From the NCBI GenBank assembly GCA_027923505.1, contig BROI01000005.1, forward strand, positions 682,001 to 746,000: a stretch of DNA of 64,000 nt, given 5' to 3'. This stretch comes from Mayamaea pseudoterrestris (Eukaryota; Bacillariophyta; Bacillariophyceae; Sellaphorales; Sellaphoraceae). The notes below the pieces were generated by a model. That model searched no databases, was not told the DNA's origin, and worked only from the letters and a program-made list of their open reading frames with translations. This document shows positions 21,740 to 31,803 of the stretch, one piece after another. The translations under genes and the position numbers were made by a program. Position 1 is the first letter of the stretch; the number at the start of each line of letters is the position of its first letter.

Positions 21740-22939
21740 CTACGTTACGTTTCCACAAGGAAAGCAGTGCGACAGCTCCATGCCGCAAATGGTAGCAAGC
21801 ATGCCTGAAACCAATAATTCATCCTCCAGTGGTTCCGAAGTCACTGTCACGTAAAGAACGCGTTTGCCACACGATGCATCTGCACTACATATTTCACGCC
21901 GAACCAACTTGCGATCATGGAGCGTTCGCGTGGTTGTCAGTTGCGTACAACCATCGTTGCGTCTTATAATGGACGGACCACTATAATCAAGGGATTTTCG
22001 CAGTAGATTCGAATTGGCAGATGGATGCTGCAAGTCTTGAAAACTTGCATGATTGATAGGTGCAAGCTCCCATGCCCTGTTATTAAAGGCTTGCGCAAAT
22101 ACATGCAGCGGATCACCAAAGGGCTTCCACCGACGCGCGCGAAACAAGAGTTGCAACGGTCCGCCAAACAGCCGATTCGTCTCCGTCTCCGAAAAGTGTT
22201 CTTCCGTATCACTACAAGTACTATCTGATGAGGCAGATGACAAGGCAGGTTGTATATCATTGCTCGCGTCAGCTGGATCGTTGTGATTGTGACTGTGACT
22301 TGTACGAGCAAAACGCTTGTTCCACAAGGAAGCGACTCGCTTCAAAACGGCGCGTCTAGAAATATGGCGGTTACTTTGGCGGAAAATACTTTTTGTCGTC
22401 GAGTCGCTCGTAGTTGACGGAGAACATAGAGCAAGACTTCTTGTACTGGCCGCCTCGATGGCTGCATCCGTTTCAATATGATCATCCGACGCGCTCCCTT
22501 GCGATGCAAATGATGAATTTGACAATGCAGACTGCAGCAAAGATGGGGGACTTGCACTGACACTCGCACTCGTATCTTGTCGTTGAGACAAGCATCGACT
22601 AGCGCAAATTGCATTTGTCATGCTCTTGTTGACTGTCACGCAGCGTGACTCTCCTGGTGACAACATTGGCAATGCTTTTTCCTTGAGCAGCAAATGATCG
22701 AGTTTGAATCTGGCATCCTTGTCCATGAGCGTTTCGTAGGAGGCTGCCAATTGTTCAAAAATCTCTCTTCGTCTCGCTGCTTCAGCCTGCGGCATGGCAA
22801 AAACGCGGCGTGATGGATGATGCCACAGCGCCAGTTTCCGATAGGCTTGCGTAATTTCAACAAGAGTCGCGTCGCGCCGCAGCTGCAGTAGATGATAGGG
22901 ATTAATGGAAGTTACAGGAGCTGATGGAGTCATTGGCAT
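21740..22939 (-). CDS. J-like domain protein lacking HPD, unknown function
   Basis: 399 residues from the first ATG at 22939 (the frame is open to 22981 but begins TTG there). Residues ~12-85 read INPYHLLQLRRDATLVEITQ, then AYRKLALWHHPSRR, then EIFEQLAASYETLMDKDARF, which has the helix pattern of a DnaJ J domain. The catalytic HPD is HPS, so Hsp70 stimulation is probably lost. The rest is Ser/Thr-rich low complexity. A short segment after the middle (FGGPLQLLFRARRWKPFGDPLHVFAQAFNNRAW) resembles the conserved region after J domains in some DNAJB-like proteins. No signal or membrane segment is clear. J-like protein is firm; function unknown. Confidence 0.7.
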   Translation of the reverse strand: MPMTPSAPVTSINPYHLLQLRRDATLVEITQAYRKLALWHHPSRRVFAMPQAEAARRREIFEQLAASYETLMDKDARFKLDHLLLKEKALPMLSPGESRCVTVNKSMTNAICASRCLSQRQDTSASVSASPPSLLQSALSNSSFASQGSASDDHIETDAAIEAASTRSLALCSPSTTSDSTTKSIFRQSNRHISRRAVLKRVASLWNKRFARTSHSHNHNDPADASNDIQPALSSASSDSTCSDTEEHFSETETNRLFGGPLQLLFRARRWKPFGDPLHVFAQAFNNRAWELAPINHASFQDLQHPSANSNLLRKSLDYSGPSIIRRNDGCTQLTTTRTLHDRKLVRREICSADASCGKRVLYVTVTSEPLEDELLVSGMLATICGMELSHCFPCGNVT

Positions 22940-23230
22940 GATTCTACTGGCGACTGCTGGTATTGTGAATTGTCTTGTCAACGAAGACTTTGTGCTGTGG
23001 TGATTTACTGTTAGTTGCTGCTTCGTTGCTTCTTGATCGGATGAAATACTACCGCAGTAAATAACGAAGCCGTAAATCCTAGAAGGTTAGCAATCTATCC
23101 CAAGCACCGTAATAATATCGAGTTTATGTATGTACACGCTCGTTTTGCTTCGTTCGATGGTGGTCCACGGAAGTTTGAGGCGCGTTTGTCATGGTCGATC
23201 CAAGCGTTGGACGATCGAGTCAATTTTAAA

Positions 23231-23344
23231 GCCTCGCACCGGTTCTCGTTTAAATCGCACGCACGCCATGCATACACTATGGGTCATAGTGGCCGAAGGA
23301 AGAGCGTACGTCACGCAATCGACCATGACGAAAGACATCACACT
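23231..23344 (+). repeat. Duplicated upstream block, copy B
   Basis: Matches 20634-20756 with short gaps. It carries TCGCACCGGTTC (23234-23245) and ACGTCA (23308-23313). It ends 103 bp before the start of the ABC1-kinase gene at 23448. The same reading frame as that gene stays open through the block, but the plastid presequence begins at 23448, so the block is most simply promoter or 5' leader. Confidence 0.75.
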
Positions 23345-23447
23345 CTTTTTCTTTTCGCCTTCCCGAATCTGCATCATCCCAGGCTCTACTACCGTAGTCA
23401 TTTCAAACGAGATCCAAGAAGAGGAGAAGTGGAACGAGCGCAATACG

Positions 23448-25371
23448 ATGCGAAACTACTCGATAATATTCTGCCTTTTAAATTTAGTGCTTGCCAATTC
23501 ATTTCTAATTCCATCAACTCGAACTCGAAGGCATTCAACCACGACGTCAAGTTCCTACGACAACCACAAACGACCCAATGCTATAATAAACAGCTCGACG
23601 CAATTGCAAACAAAAAGTCCAACCAGCGAAAACAGTAAAACCGTCGCAAGTACAACAGCATTTGACATTGAGTTTCCTCCGCCACTCGGTCCCGTCGATC
23701 GCATCGCTCGCGCCGCCACCTTTTGGGCAGCCGTGTTACCAATCGTCGCAAGCTACTACGGTCTCATTAGCAGAATCAAACTGGAACAACTCTTGCGAGG
23801 AACAACCAAGACGGACGAGCAACTGCAGCCACTGTGGGATGTTCTGCACGAGCGGGGAGCAACCAAAATGGCGCACACTGTCAGCAACCTCCAAGGCTTT
23901 TACGTCAAGACGGCGCAAATTGTGTCGCAGCGACAAGACTTGTTTCCGCAGCAATACACAGACGCCTTGTCGGACTTCACGGACAATGTCGACCCCATGC
24001 CGGCGGCGCTCGTCAAGGCCATTATTCAAAAGGAACTGCTGCGAAGAGATGAAGCGTTTGAAGACGTTTTCTGCGAGTTTGACGAAGCGCCACTGGGCGC
24101 CGCGTCCGTTGCACAAGTGCATCGCGCACGATTGACGCCAGCGTTTGGAAACCGCGAGGTTGCCGTCAAGGTGCAGCGACCTTCAATCGAATCCAAGCTA
24201 ATGGGCGACATTAGCAATTTAAAGGCCATTACCAAGACCTTTCGCGACTCCCCGTCGCTACCACTCGACTACTATACAGTCTTTTGTGAATTGGAGAAGC
24301 AACTGCAGGAGGAGTTTGACTTTGTCGCCGAAGCCGTCGCCATGGATCGCATCTACAATTCGCTGAGTCGCGCACCCGACGGAAGTGTACGAGAGTTGCC
24401 GTTAGTTGTTCCGCGACCAGTATCGGGCTTGGTGAGTCGACGCGTACTCGTCATGGACTATTTGCACGGCGTGCCGCTGTCGCGCGCGCGCGAGGAAATG
24501 CAGCGACGAGGCATATCGCCCGACTCGCCCGAGGCCAAGCTGTTTGGACGCAACTTGCTGGCGGCCTTGACGAGCGTCTTTGGGCGAACCATACTAGAGA
24601 CTGGCTTTTTTCACGCGGACCCACATGCCGGCAATAGTGAGTGCACTTGTGCCGTACGAGTGCAATATATTGAATTCAACAACAGTGGTTGTTTGGCTGA
24701 CCATTTGCTTTTATCCATGCACAGTCTTTGTTTTGGAAAATGGACAGATTGGGTTGATTGATTTTGGACAAGTCAAACAGATTTCAGGTCGAACGAGAGA
24801 AACTCTTTGCAAAGTCATGATTGCGCTGGACGAGCGACGAGATGACCACCCGGAGGATGCCGATTTGGTCGGCAAGCTGGCGTTGGAACTTGGAGTGGAG
24901 CTCAAGGAGACTGCCAAGCCGGACGCTGCTGCTGCCGTTGGCATTTGGCTATTCGATGGAACTGTGGATGAGATACCTGGTGGCTACGACAAGGGTGAGC
25001 TCGACGCAAACTCGCCCGTCAAGGAGCTAAAGAGCTTTCCGCAGGATTTGGTACTCGTTGGACGAGCCACCATTTTAATCAAGGCCTTGAGTAATCGTCT
25101 CAATGTGCCATGGAGTCTTGCCAAGGAATGGGCTCCCATCGCAAGGGAAGTGATTGCGAGCAACTACAAAAGTGTTGAAGCAACAAACGAAGACTCGCGT
25201 GTGCGATTCAAGCAAGTGTGGCGTCTCTTTCGTAGCTGGAGCAAGGGTCGCATGAACTTTGTCGTGCGGCATTTGCCCCAGCCAGTCCGGACCCGCGTCG
25301 CAAATGTCATTCTCAAAGTGCAGGAGAGCAGGATTCGGCGAAAACTGGCCAAGAGAAGCAAGAGGCATTGA
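23448..25371 (+). CDS. Plastid ABC1/ADCK/UbiB-family atypical kinase
   Basis: Exons 23448-24636 and 24725-25371 join to 611 residues (intron 24637-24724, 88 bp, GTGAGT...CACAG). I chose the ATG at 23448 because it gives MRNYSIIFCLLNLVLANSFLIP, a signal peptide with ANS-F cleavage for the plastid. The frame is open further upstream. ABC1-kinase motifs in order: FYVKTAQIVSQRQDLFP (KxGQ-like, with Ala for Gly), PLGAASVAQVHRA at ~217 (Ala-rich nucleotide loop), EVAVKVQRP (Lys), FHADPHAGN spanning the splice junction, and GLIDFGQ. Plant and algal homologues act on plastoglobules and regulate prenyl-lipid and quinone metabolism; that role is by family. Confidence 0.92.
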
Positions 25372-25618
25372 AGAGGCACTGCAAAGTTATGTAAATCTCT
25401 TGAGAACCGCATCGCATGCATGCCCATTGCCGTGCGAACGAAGGACGTTCGCTCACTTGGGCGCGGTCAGCTATTACATCATTTATCAATGTCAAACAAC
25501 GCAAGCTACACCTCTAATATATAATGTACAGATACTGGTAGTGACACACTAAAACAATACACCAACGCTGACGGTTGTCATATTCTTTACAAACTGTCTA
25601 TTGAAAATCTGATACTGT

Positions 25619-26644
25619 TTACTCGTTCAAAAATCGCATCGTTCGCTGATGAATCTCCTGGACTCGCTCCACCAGCTCTGGATCAGCCGCGACTCCAACC
25701 TTGTCAAACCCCTTTAATGCCTCCTCCGTGGATGTTAAAATTTCACGCGCAAAGTCAATTCCACGCACTTGTAAGCCAGCCTCCAGCACGGCCAGGCGCT
25801 CACTCTTAGTGTCGTAATTCAACAACTGCATGATGACTTGCGCCGACTCGCTCAAATCGCGCCCCATTTCATCCACGACGCGCGCCTGCAATGTTCGCAG
25901 CGTTTCGAGCAATCGCAAACTGTCGGGCGTGGTGCGCGGCGCGTTGGCAATGCGCTCGCACTCGCCCGATAGGTGGCGCAAAAAGCCGGGTGTGAGTTGT
26001 TGTCGCTCGGCCGCTAACAGTTCGTCCAGGCGCTCCTCGCGTCTCTCCGTTGTCAATGGCAATGTACTACTACCACTACTACCTGCAGTCACTCCAATTT
26101 CGTTGACGGCCATGGCCGAAATGATGCGACCAAGGAGGTTCCGATGTTTGTCGTAGACGCGCGCCGCTTCGTCGCAAAAGTCTTGGGCGAAGGACAGAAT
26201 CAAGTCAATGGCTTGCTCCGTTTCTTGTAAGTCGACTTCATCTTGACTACTAACTTCTTCTTGTAGCGTCACATTGCTTCGAATCGCGTCGAGGCAGGCC
26301 GACATTTCCGACGGCGACAGAGACAGCAAAAACTCCATGTGGCGCGTCAGGAGTGACGGAACATGCTGCGGGTCGGTCGCTCGTCGGACGTTTCGAACGA
26401 GATTTTGCAATTTGTCAATCTTGGTCTGCAGTGTCGCATCGAATGATGATGATGAATTGTGTTGATTCATGGACAAATTGTTGTCGAATGATGGTGCAGG
26501 AGTAGGAGGGCCATATCTGCGAGCGTTCAAAGCGATATAAGAGTTACGCTTCCGGGATGAAACAGTAAAACTCCTTACGACGCACAAACATTGGAACAGC
26601 AAGTAGTACTTGTAGACGTGAATAGCGCTCATTCGTCGTCGCAT
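25619..26644 (-). CDS. Plastid-targeted helical protein, unknown
   Basis: 341 residues from the ATG at 26644; the open frame begins TTG at 26698. MRRRMSAIHVYKYYLLFQCLCVVRSFTVSSRKR is a signal peptide with VRS-F followed by a basic Ser-rich transit-like stretch. The mature part is almost entirely alpha-helical and acidic/basic mixed. It includes KIDKLQNLVRNVRRATD, EEQ-type helices, a Ser/Gly linker at ~205-215 and a C-terminal segment ending RVQEIHQRTMRFLNE. I do not recognise a family. No catalytic motif or membrane span is visible in the mature part. It converges on the ABC1-kinase gene. Confidence 0.7.
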   Translation of the reverse strand: MRRRMSAIHVYKYYLLFQCLCVVRSFTVSSRKRNSYIALNARRYGPPTPAPSFDNNLSMNQHNSSSSFDATLQTKIDKLQNLVRNVRRATDPQHVPSLLTRHMEFLLSLSPSEMSACLDAIRSNVTLQEEVSSQDEVDLQETEQAIDLILSFAQDFCDEAARVYDKHRNLLGRIISAMAVNEIGVTAGSSGSSTLPLTTERREERLDELLAAERQQLTPGFLRHLSGECERIANAPRTTPDSLRLLETLRTLQARVVDEMGRDLSESAQVIMQLLNYDTKSERLAVLEAGLQVRGIDFAREILTSTEEALKGFDKVGVAADPELVERVQEIHQRTMRFLNE

Positions 26645-27292
26645 CGTTGTCGTGGTTATCGTGAGACTCGGTTGCTCGATGCATCGATTGGTCGTCAAAA
26701 TGTTGTTGGAACGGCAGTACCAGTGCGATTCTCAGTCTCAGCATGCGGGATACCGCACCTTCTTTGTTTTTTTTTTCAAGCATCTGATGGAGCATCACAA
26801 CGGCAAGCGACCTGGAACAAAGACTATGATACAGACATTGCATCTCGGCATGATATCGGTGTCGTACAAGGAAAGGTTGTATTTCATTTGCTTCGCTCCT
26901 TGCTCGTTTTTCATCGCCAAAAAGCATTCCGAATAATGAGCAGGTACAGCGATCACTTCCCCTACTGTCAATCTACATAATATATACCGGTACATTCACC
27001 AGACCATCAATCGCTACCCAAAAGAATTCAAAATTTTCATTTTTAAGAGATTGTAGCTGACAAAGCAGCTTACAATCATTTATCAACGATGAGTCTGACA
27101 TCATCTGCGGTTTATCCTCGTCGTGATTCTTCTTTGTCGCCTACTCCGGCTCCTTCCATAGACGACAATGACGAGTCAAGGACAATGCTACGTTTACACT
27201 GGCCGTCTGTAACTCTTGCTGGGCTCAAGCTTGCACTACCGGCTGTATGATTCAACTTAAATTATAAAGTGAGTAGTTTAAATATAGTAAAT
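26645..27292. other. Intergenic 648 bp with a small ORF
   Basis: Upstream of 25619-26644 (minus) and downstream of 27293-28768 (minus). Open frames at 26591-26980 have no protein character. A plus-strand ATG frame at 27089-27250 is listed separately. A GGTACAxTTC-rich AT stretch near 26990-27060 shows nothing identifiable. Confidence 0.35.
27089..27250 (+). CDS. Candidate 53-residue small ORF
   Basis: ATG at 27089, TGA at 27248-27250. Polar Ser/Pro/Asp-rich N-terminal half (SSLSPTPAPSIDDNDES) and a more hydrophobic end (LHWPSVTLAGLKLALPAV). The composition is protein-like, but nothing else supports it. It could be an orphan micro-protein, a terminal exon or chance. Confidence 0.25.
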   Translation: MSLTSSAVYPRRDSSLSPTPAPSIDDNDESRTMLRLHWPSVTLAGLKLALPAV

Positions 27293-28768
27293 TTAGGCAG
27301 CCTTGCAGGTCGAGCATGGTGTTCTTGCTCCGTCGCGTTGCGCCACTGGTTTTCGGGGAATCTGGTCTCGATCCGTGGCAAGACTCTGGCGCATTTTCAT
27401 AAAGTCACCAAACTCCTTGGACGTCTTTCGTGCCGGCGCCCGCGGACGGCTGTCCTGTCCAATGTTGCTGTCACTGAGATTTCCGTAATCGTTGCACAAG
27501 GAGCTCTGCGATGTATTTCGGCGATGATGATCGGTGCGGGCCGAGAGGCAGTCCACCTTCTCTTGTGGATGTCTAACGTCAACGTGGAGGCTGGCAATCG
27601 GCACTCGAGAGGCATGGTTGTGGACACCTTTCTTCACTGTAGGAATTGACACTGCCTTCTTTCGCCTTGGCGGTGGACTCACCCACAGATCCTCCACGGA
27701 AGACTCGTCGTCACTTTCATCCACAATTTCGACAGCTGCGAAGCTACTGCTGCTACGCCCATCCGTCGAACTGGACATTTCATGCGTCGTGTTGCTCGTG
27801 TCGGAACTATTCGATTTCTTGCGATCTGATCGCTGCGACCCGGTACTCTTTGAAATAGGCTTGCCTTTCGCCGTCTTGTCGTTGCTGGCAGGAGACAAAG
27901 CTTCTTTAAGCGTCGATTCAGACGATGCCTTCTTGAAGGGTAAAACTAGTCCAGCGCGTTGAGTCTTGATGGAATGCATCGATTTACACAAAGCATGCTC
28001 TTCCTGCGGCGCCATCTTGGGAAGAGGAGGTGATCGACCAGCCTTCAAATCCTTGGTCCGCGAAGTGACAGTGTTTCGGATGCGTGTTGAACGACCTGTT
28101 GATTTGCTTCTGTTGCTTCGCTTGTCTGCTTCATTCACACTTTTGGATTTTTCCGCAACCGTGTGTTCATTTATTTGAGCCGACGTAGACGACCCAACCA
28201 CTTTTGTAGCTCTTGTCTTGGCCTTTTCCTTGCATTCCTGGTGACCTGTCGCTGAATCGCATTGTACTTTCAATGGCGTCATCCCGTGCGAGCTTTGTTC
28301 CACAGACGCAGTCGCCTTCACTGCTTGCGTCTCCGGCCGAGCCGTATCAGCGGTTGGTTCCACGCAGAGCCGACGCACTCTTGTCGCTCTGATACGTCCT
28401 CGCGATTTTGCTCGTTTGCTGTTGTTTACGTTAACAGTACTACTGCGCCGTCCTTGAGCGAATCTTGAAGCCCTGGCCCTTAGTGGTTTCGCTACTCCAC
28501 CTGCGCCTGCGCCTGAACACTCACTGACGTTGTAAGCAGCCTCGGAATGATCGGCCTCGTAATGGTTACTTTCCGAGGCCTCACGAAAGGCGCTATTCTT
28601 GGCAAACAAGTCACGGCCATCTAGTAGATCCTTTGAAAAGGAATCCTCGAATGAGGCGACTGGATCCTTCCTTTTCTTGAAGAAGTCGTCAAGCTTGGCA
28701 GCAGCCGTGTCCGATGCCAGCTCCATAAATGGATCGACCACAAGGCTCTTGGCATTACTTCGCGTCAT
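27293..28768 (-). CDS. Basic Ser/Arg/Lys-rich low-complexity protein, unknown
   Basis: 491 residues from the ATG at 28768 (open to 28780 without ATG). It starts with a short more ordered segment (VVDPFMELASDTAAAKLDDFFKKRKDPVASFEDSF), followed by long basic Ser/Thr/Lys/Arg disorder (RSNRSKSTGRSTRIRNT). An acidic patch DESDDESSVEDLWVSPPPRRKK lies at ~370 and a conserved-looking end reads KEFGDFMKMRQSLATDRDQIPRK. No known domain. Multiple bipartite basic clusters suggest a nuclear or chromatin/RNA-associated protein; inference. Divergent from the similarly low-complexity gene at 29396. Confidence 0.65.
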   Translation of the reverse strand: MTRSNAKSLVVDPFMELASDTAAAKLDDFFKKRKDPVASFEDSFSKDLLDGRDLFAKNSAFREASESNHYEADHSEAAYNVSECSGAGAGGVAKPLRARASRFAQGRRSSTVNVNNSKRAKSRGRIRATRVRRLCVEPTADTARPETQAVKATASVEQSSHGMTPLKVQCDSATGHQECKEKAKTRATKVVGSSTSAQINEHTVAEKSKSVNEADKRSNRSKSTGRSTRIRNTVTSRTKDLKAGRSPPLPKMAPQEEHALCKSMHSIKTQRAGLVLPFKKASSESTLKEALSPASNDKTAKGKPISKSTGSQRSDRKKSNSSDTSNTTHEMSSSTDGRSSSSFAAVEIVDESDDESSVEDLWVSPPPRRKKAVSIPTVKKGVHNHASRVPIASLHVDVRHPQEKVDCLSARTDHHRRNTSQSSLCNDYGNLSDSNIGQDSRPRAPARKTSKEFGDFMKMRQSLATDRDQIPRKPVAQRDGARTPCSTCKAA

Positions 28769-29395
28769 GATTGTAGACAAACTGATGCAGTATTTAAGAC
28801 CCAGTGTGTCTCGCTCTTATGCTCCTGTTGCCGTTTGCGGTGATGGAACCGGCTTCCAGATGCTCTTCGTTCATCGTTGCGGACATTCTCTAATTCAGAT
28901 GGTCTTTTCATTTATAGCACCGATCAAGGCAATATAGTAAATCGGGACGCCTTATGTTCATCACCAGCCTCATGGACATTTGTGTCAATGGAAAGACTGC
29001 TCAGCGGAATAGCTCAGTCACAGGGCCATAACAAAACACGGCAAATGATGCCGATCTGCTTGGAAATATTCTTGCCGGATGAATCTGCTTCCATGAATCC
29101 TAAGGAAGGCATATCTTTGGTCATTCTGGCCACGTTTTGGATTGATGTGCACGACTGAATATATATGCCTTTGATACGGCTGCACACGTTCCTGATAAAA
29201 CTGCATGACTGCCACGCCAGTGGGCGAAACAGCCCTCGTCCACCTTTTCAAAGCAGCACTCGACTCGACGACAATAAGTCAAAAGAAATGCTCCAGGTCT
29301 CTTGGCAATCACTGGTTATTCGAGTAGCCCTTACTGTCGTACGATAAGTCCTTGCATGGATGTGAAGGAAGCAGTCTCTTACATATTCAATTAAT
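28769..29395. other. Divergent intergenic 627 bp
   Basis: Shared upstream region of the two basic low-complexity genes, transcribed away from each other. Small open frames show no recognisable protein. A TCGTACGA palindrome lies near 29337 and TATATAT near 29160. No match to the recurrent promoter motifs of the window was seen. Confidence 0.35.
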
Positions 29396-31735
29396 ATGGC
29401 GCTCCAGCAGCAGTCGCTCCAAGCCATGGCTCAGCCAGAATCGTCGCAGCTTGCATCTTCAACAAGAATGAAGGTCAAATCAACGGACAATTACCCAGCA
29501 GCCATTACTGCACTGTCAGTCAACGATGTTCTCAAGACATCCCTTCTAGTGGCCATGAATGACGTAATGAAGGAATCTGCTCTTGTAGATTGTGAACATT
29601 CCACCCGCAATAAGTCACAGAATGTTTATGCTACACAAGATACATATCAAGATCATTTCGCTGCCATTGATGAGATTCTGAATGCAGAAGAAATACAGCA
29701 GCCTCGTCGAGTAAAATCTTTCCGCCACGTTGTTCATGAGGAAATTGTCTTTGTGCCTGAAGTGACAGATCTAGTGAGCTGCAACATGAACAAGAGCTTC
29801 AACTTGTCCGACGGCAGCACAACTGGAAGCTGCACCACTGTAAACAGCGAGGAGCAATGCCACGATGATTCACAAGAAGCTTTGCATGAAGCTTTGAACG
29901 AGAACAAGCGCATGCTGCATTCCTCAGGAGCTGCCGCCCGAGCCTCGCGACGAGCGCAGCGAACAAGCAGCTCCAAGAGATCCAGCAGTCTCAAGTCGCG
30001 TAAACCTTTGACAACTTCGCCATGTTTCAGCAACGGGCTCTCGCGAAGCAGCGCTATATCTAAGGCCCCGCCAGATAATAGTCGCCGAAATAGGAAAGGA
30101 TCGCATCAGCAAAGCGACGTGACTGGAAGCGTCACCAAGGCACGTAAGCAACGAGGTCATGGAAACCGCAAAGTATATCCGCAAGATGCGCAAAGCTTGG
30201 AGACATTGCTGGTGCAACATTGTCAGGAAAAGGAGAGAATAGTGCGGACAAAGGAAGCGACCAAGAATGTTTTGCGACGGCACTTGGAGAAGCGTATCAG
30301 TGGAGACAAATCTAACTTGATACAACTACAAGAGTCAGCTGTAGGCGAACGCTCACACGATTCACACGAGAGTGAAGATTCGCAGATTGTACCTTTTCAT
30401 CGCAAGGAGCGCTCCATTTACAAGCCATTGGGGAAGACGAGGCAAATAAAGTCGGCTTCGCCCCACACCCAAATCCAGGAGGGGCGTGCTAGAAGACGCG
30501 GCTCAGTCACCAACAGCAAGGCACCTGACACAATGGAAAACCATGAGCTTGATCATACTGGAGGTACATCTTTAGCGCAGCAGTTGACTCCGCTGCATAC
30601 TGACGATGCTCCAAAGGTGGCGTCGATAGCAATTATTCGAGATCTACTTCAAGAGCAAATGAAGGAACACGGGCAGCGTTCGACGCGCCGCTCCGGCGAG
30701 ACTCGTACACGCCGACGCAATTCGGCAAAGCACTCCGCACCATGTACGACGGATGACAAGCCGGCTGGTCGTCGTCGACGATCTCAAAGCCGCCGGCGAA
30801 CGTCCATGGCCATGCACACGAGCTCCGACAATGCTACCGGTACTTGTGCCCGACAATCTCGCCGAGCGTCAACCTCCTGCATTACTCGCAGCGTATCACC
30901 TACGACCATTCGATACACATCACAGGAATTTCCGCTTCGAGCGCCAGTGACTCCTGGATGCAGGCGAAAGACTCTTTCGGCTGCAGGAGATTCAATGGTG
31001 TTTTTCAGTCCGTCTGCCTCGCGGACAAAGCTCAATCTCTCAGCCAGCGACTTTCACGTTAGCAAGAGTGATTTGATATTGATGGAAAAGGCTAGTGTAA
31101 TGGAAACATTTGCTTCGCCAGTCGTTGTAACTACTTCTCTGACCAAATCGAACAACATTACAGCCTTGCTATCAAGCATTCGTGGTTCCTTGGGAATCAT
31201 GACGCCACCTAAAGATGATACGCGTGGGAAAATTCCGGGGCATACGAAGCAAGGGCCAAGCATTGAGCCGAAACATATTCCTAATTTGCGACCAAACAGT
31301 CGAGATTCTGCGGCAAAGGCTCCTCACGCTATCGAGCTTGAAATGGAGGAAGACTTTGTCACGTGCGCAGCTGGCGCAACGGATCAAGTCACTGACAGTG
31401 ACGATGGTGACGGAAGTATCAACTTGGAGGATTTCGCTGCAATGCCTTGCCCGGATACATGTGCGCACAAGCGGCGCGCTCGCAAAACGACCAGAGTTTG
31501 GCTAAATCAGAACAGGTCGCAATCTCAGTTGGGACATTCTAGTGCATGCCTCATGGGACGATCAAGTTCGAATCTTTCTGGTCGCACAGCTTTGCAGGTA
31601 CATGCGCAAGACACATATAATGAACAGCGTCATGACAACCAACAGGACCTGGGGTCGAAAACACCTGATGCCAAAGTCCAGCCATATCAAAAGAGGCTTT
31701 CAATGGCGAAGATGTCTCACGGACATGATGACTAA
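29396..31735 (+). CDS. Large basic Ser/Arg/Gln-rich disordered protein, unknown
   Basis: 779 residues, single exon. The N-terminal ~140 residues look partly structured (ALSVNDVLKTSLLVAMNDVMKE, FAAIDEILNAEEIQQPRRVKSFRHVVHEEIVFVPEV). The rest alternates basic Ser/Arg clusters (RRSQSRRRTSM, RRSGETRTRRRNS) with short helical pieces such as LEDFAAMP. No enzymatic motif. The Arg-Ser clusters suggest a nuclear or cytoskeletal scaffold, but this is a guess. The composition is like the divergent neighbour's, though I see no clear collinear homology between them. Confidence 0.65.
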   Translation: MALQQQSLQAMAQPESSQLASSTRMKVKSTDNYPAAITALSVNDVLKTSLLVAMNDVMKESALVDCEHSTRNKSQNVYATQDTYQDHFAAIDEILNAEEIQQPRRVKSFRHVVHEEIVFVPEVTDLVSCNMNKSFNLSDGSTTGSCTTVNSEEQCHDDSQEALHEALNENKRMLHSSGAAARASRRAQRTSSSKRSSSLKSRKPLTTSPCFSNGLSRSSAISKAPPDNSRRNRKGSHQQSDVTGSVTKARKQRGHGNRKVYPQDAQSLETLLVQHCQEKERIVRTKEATKNVLRRHLEKRISGDKSNLIQLQESAVGERSHDSHESEDSQIVPFHRKERSIYKPLGKTRQIKSASPHTQIQEGRARRRGSVTNSKAPDTMENHELDHTGGTSLAQQLTPLHTDDAPKVASIAIIRDLLQEQMKEHGQRSTRRSGETRTRRRNSAKHSAPCTTDDKPAGRRRRSQSRRRTSMAMHTSSDNATGTCARQSRRASTSCITRSVSPTTIRYTSQEFPLRAPVTPGCRRKTLSAAGDSMVFFSPSASRTKLNLSASDFHVSKSDLILMEKASVMETFASPVVVTTSLTKSNNITALLSSIRGSLGIMTPPKDDTRGKIPGHTKQGPSIEPKHIPNLRPNSRDSAAKAPHAIELEMEEDFVTCAAGATDQVTDSDDGDGSINLEDFAAMPCPDTCAHKRRARKTTRVWLNQNRSQSQLGHSSACLMGRSSSNLSGRTALQVHAQDTYNEQRHDNQQDLGSKTPDAKVQPYQKRLSMAKMSHGHDD

Positions 31736-31803
31736 TAACCATACCCTACTTGTAAGTTTCTCATAAAATCACTTTTATACCAGTAAATATCATTACAGAT
31801 TCT

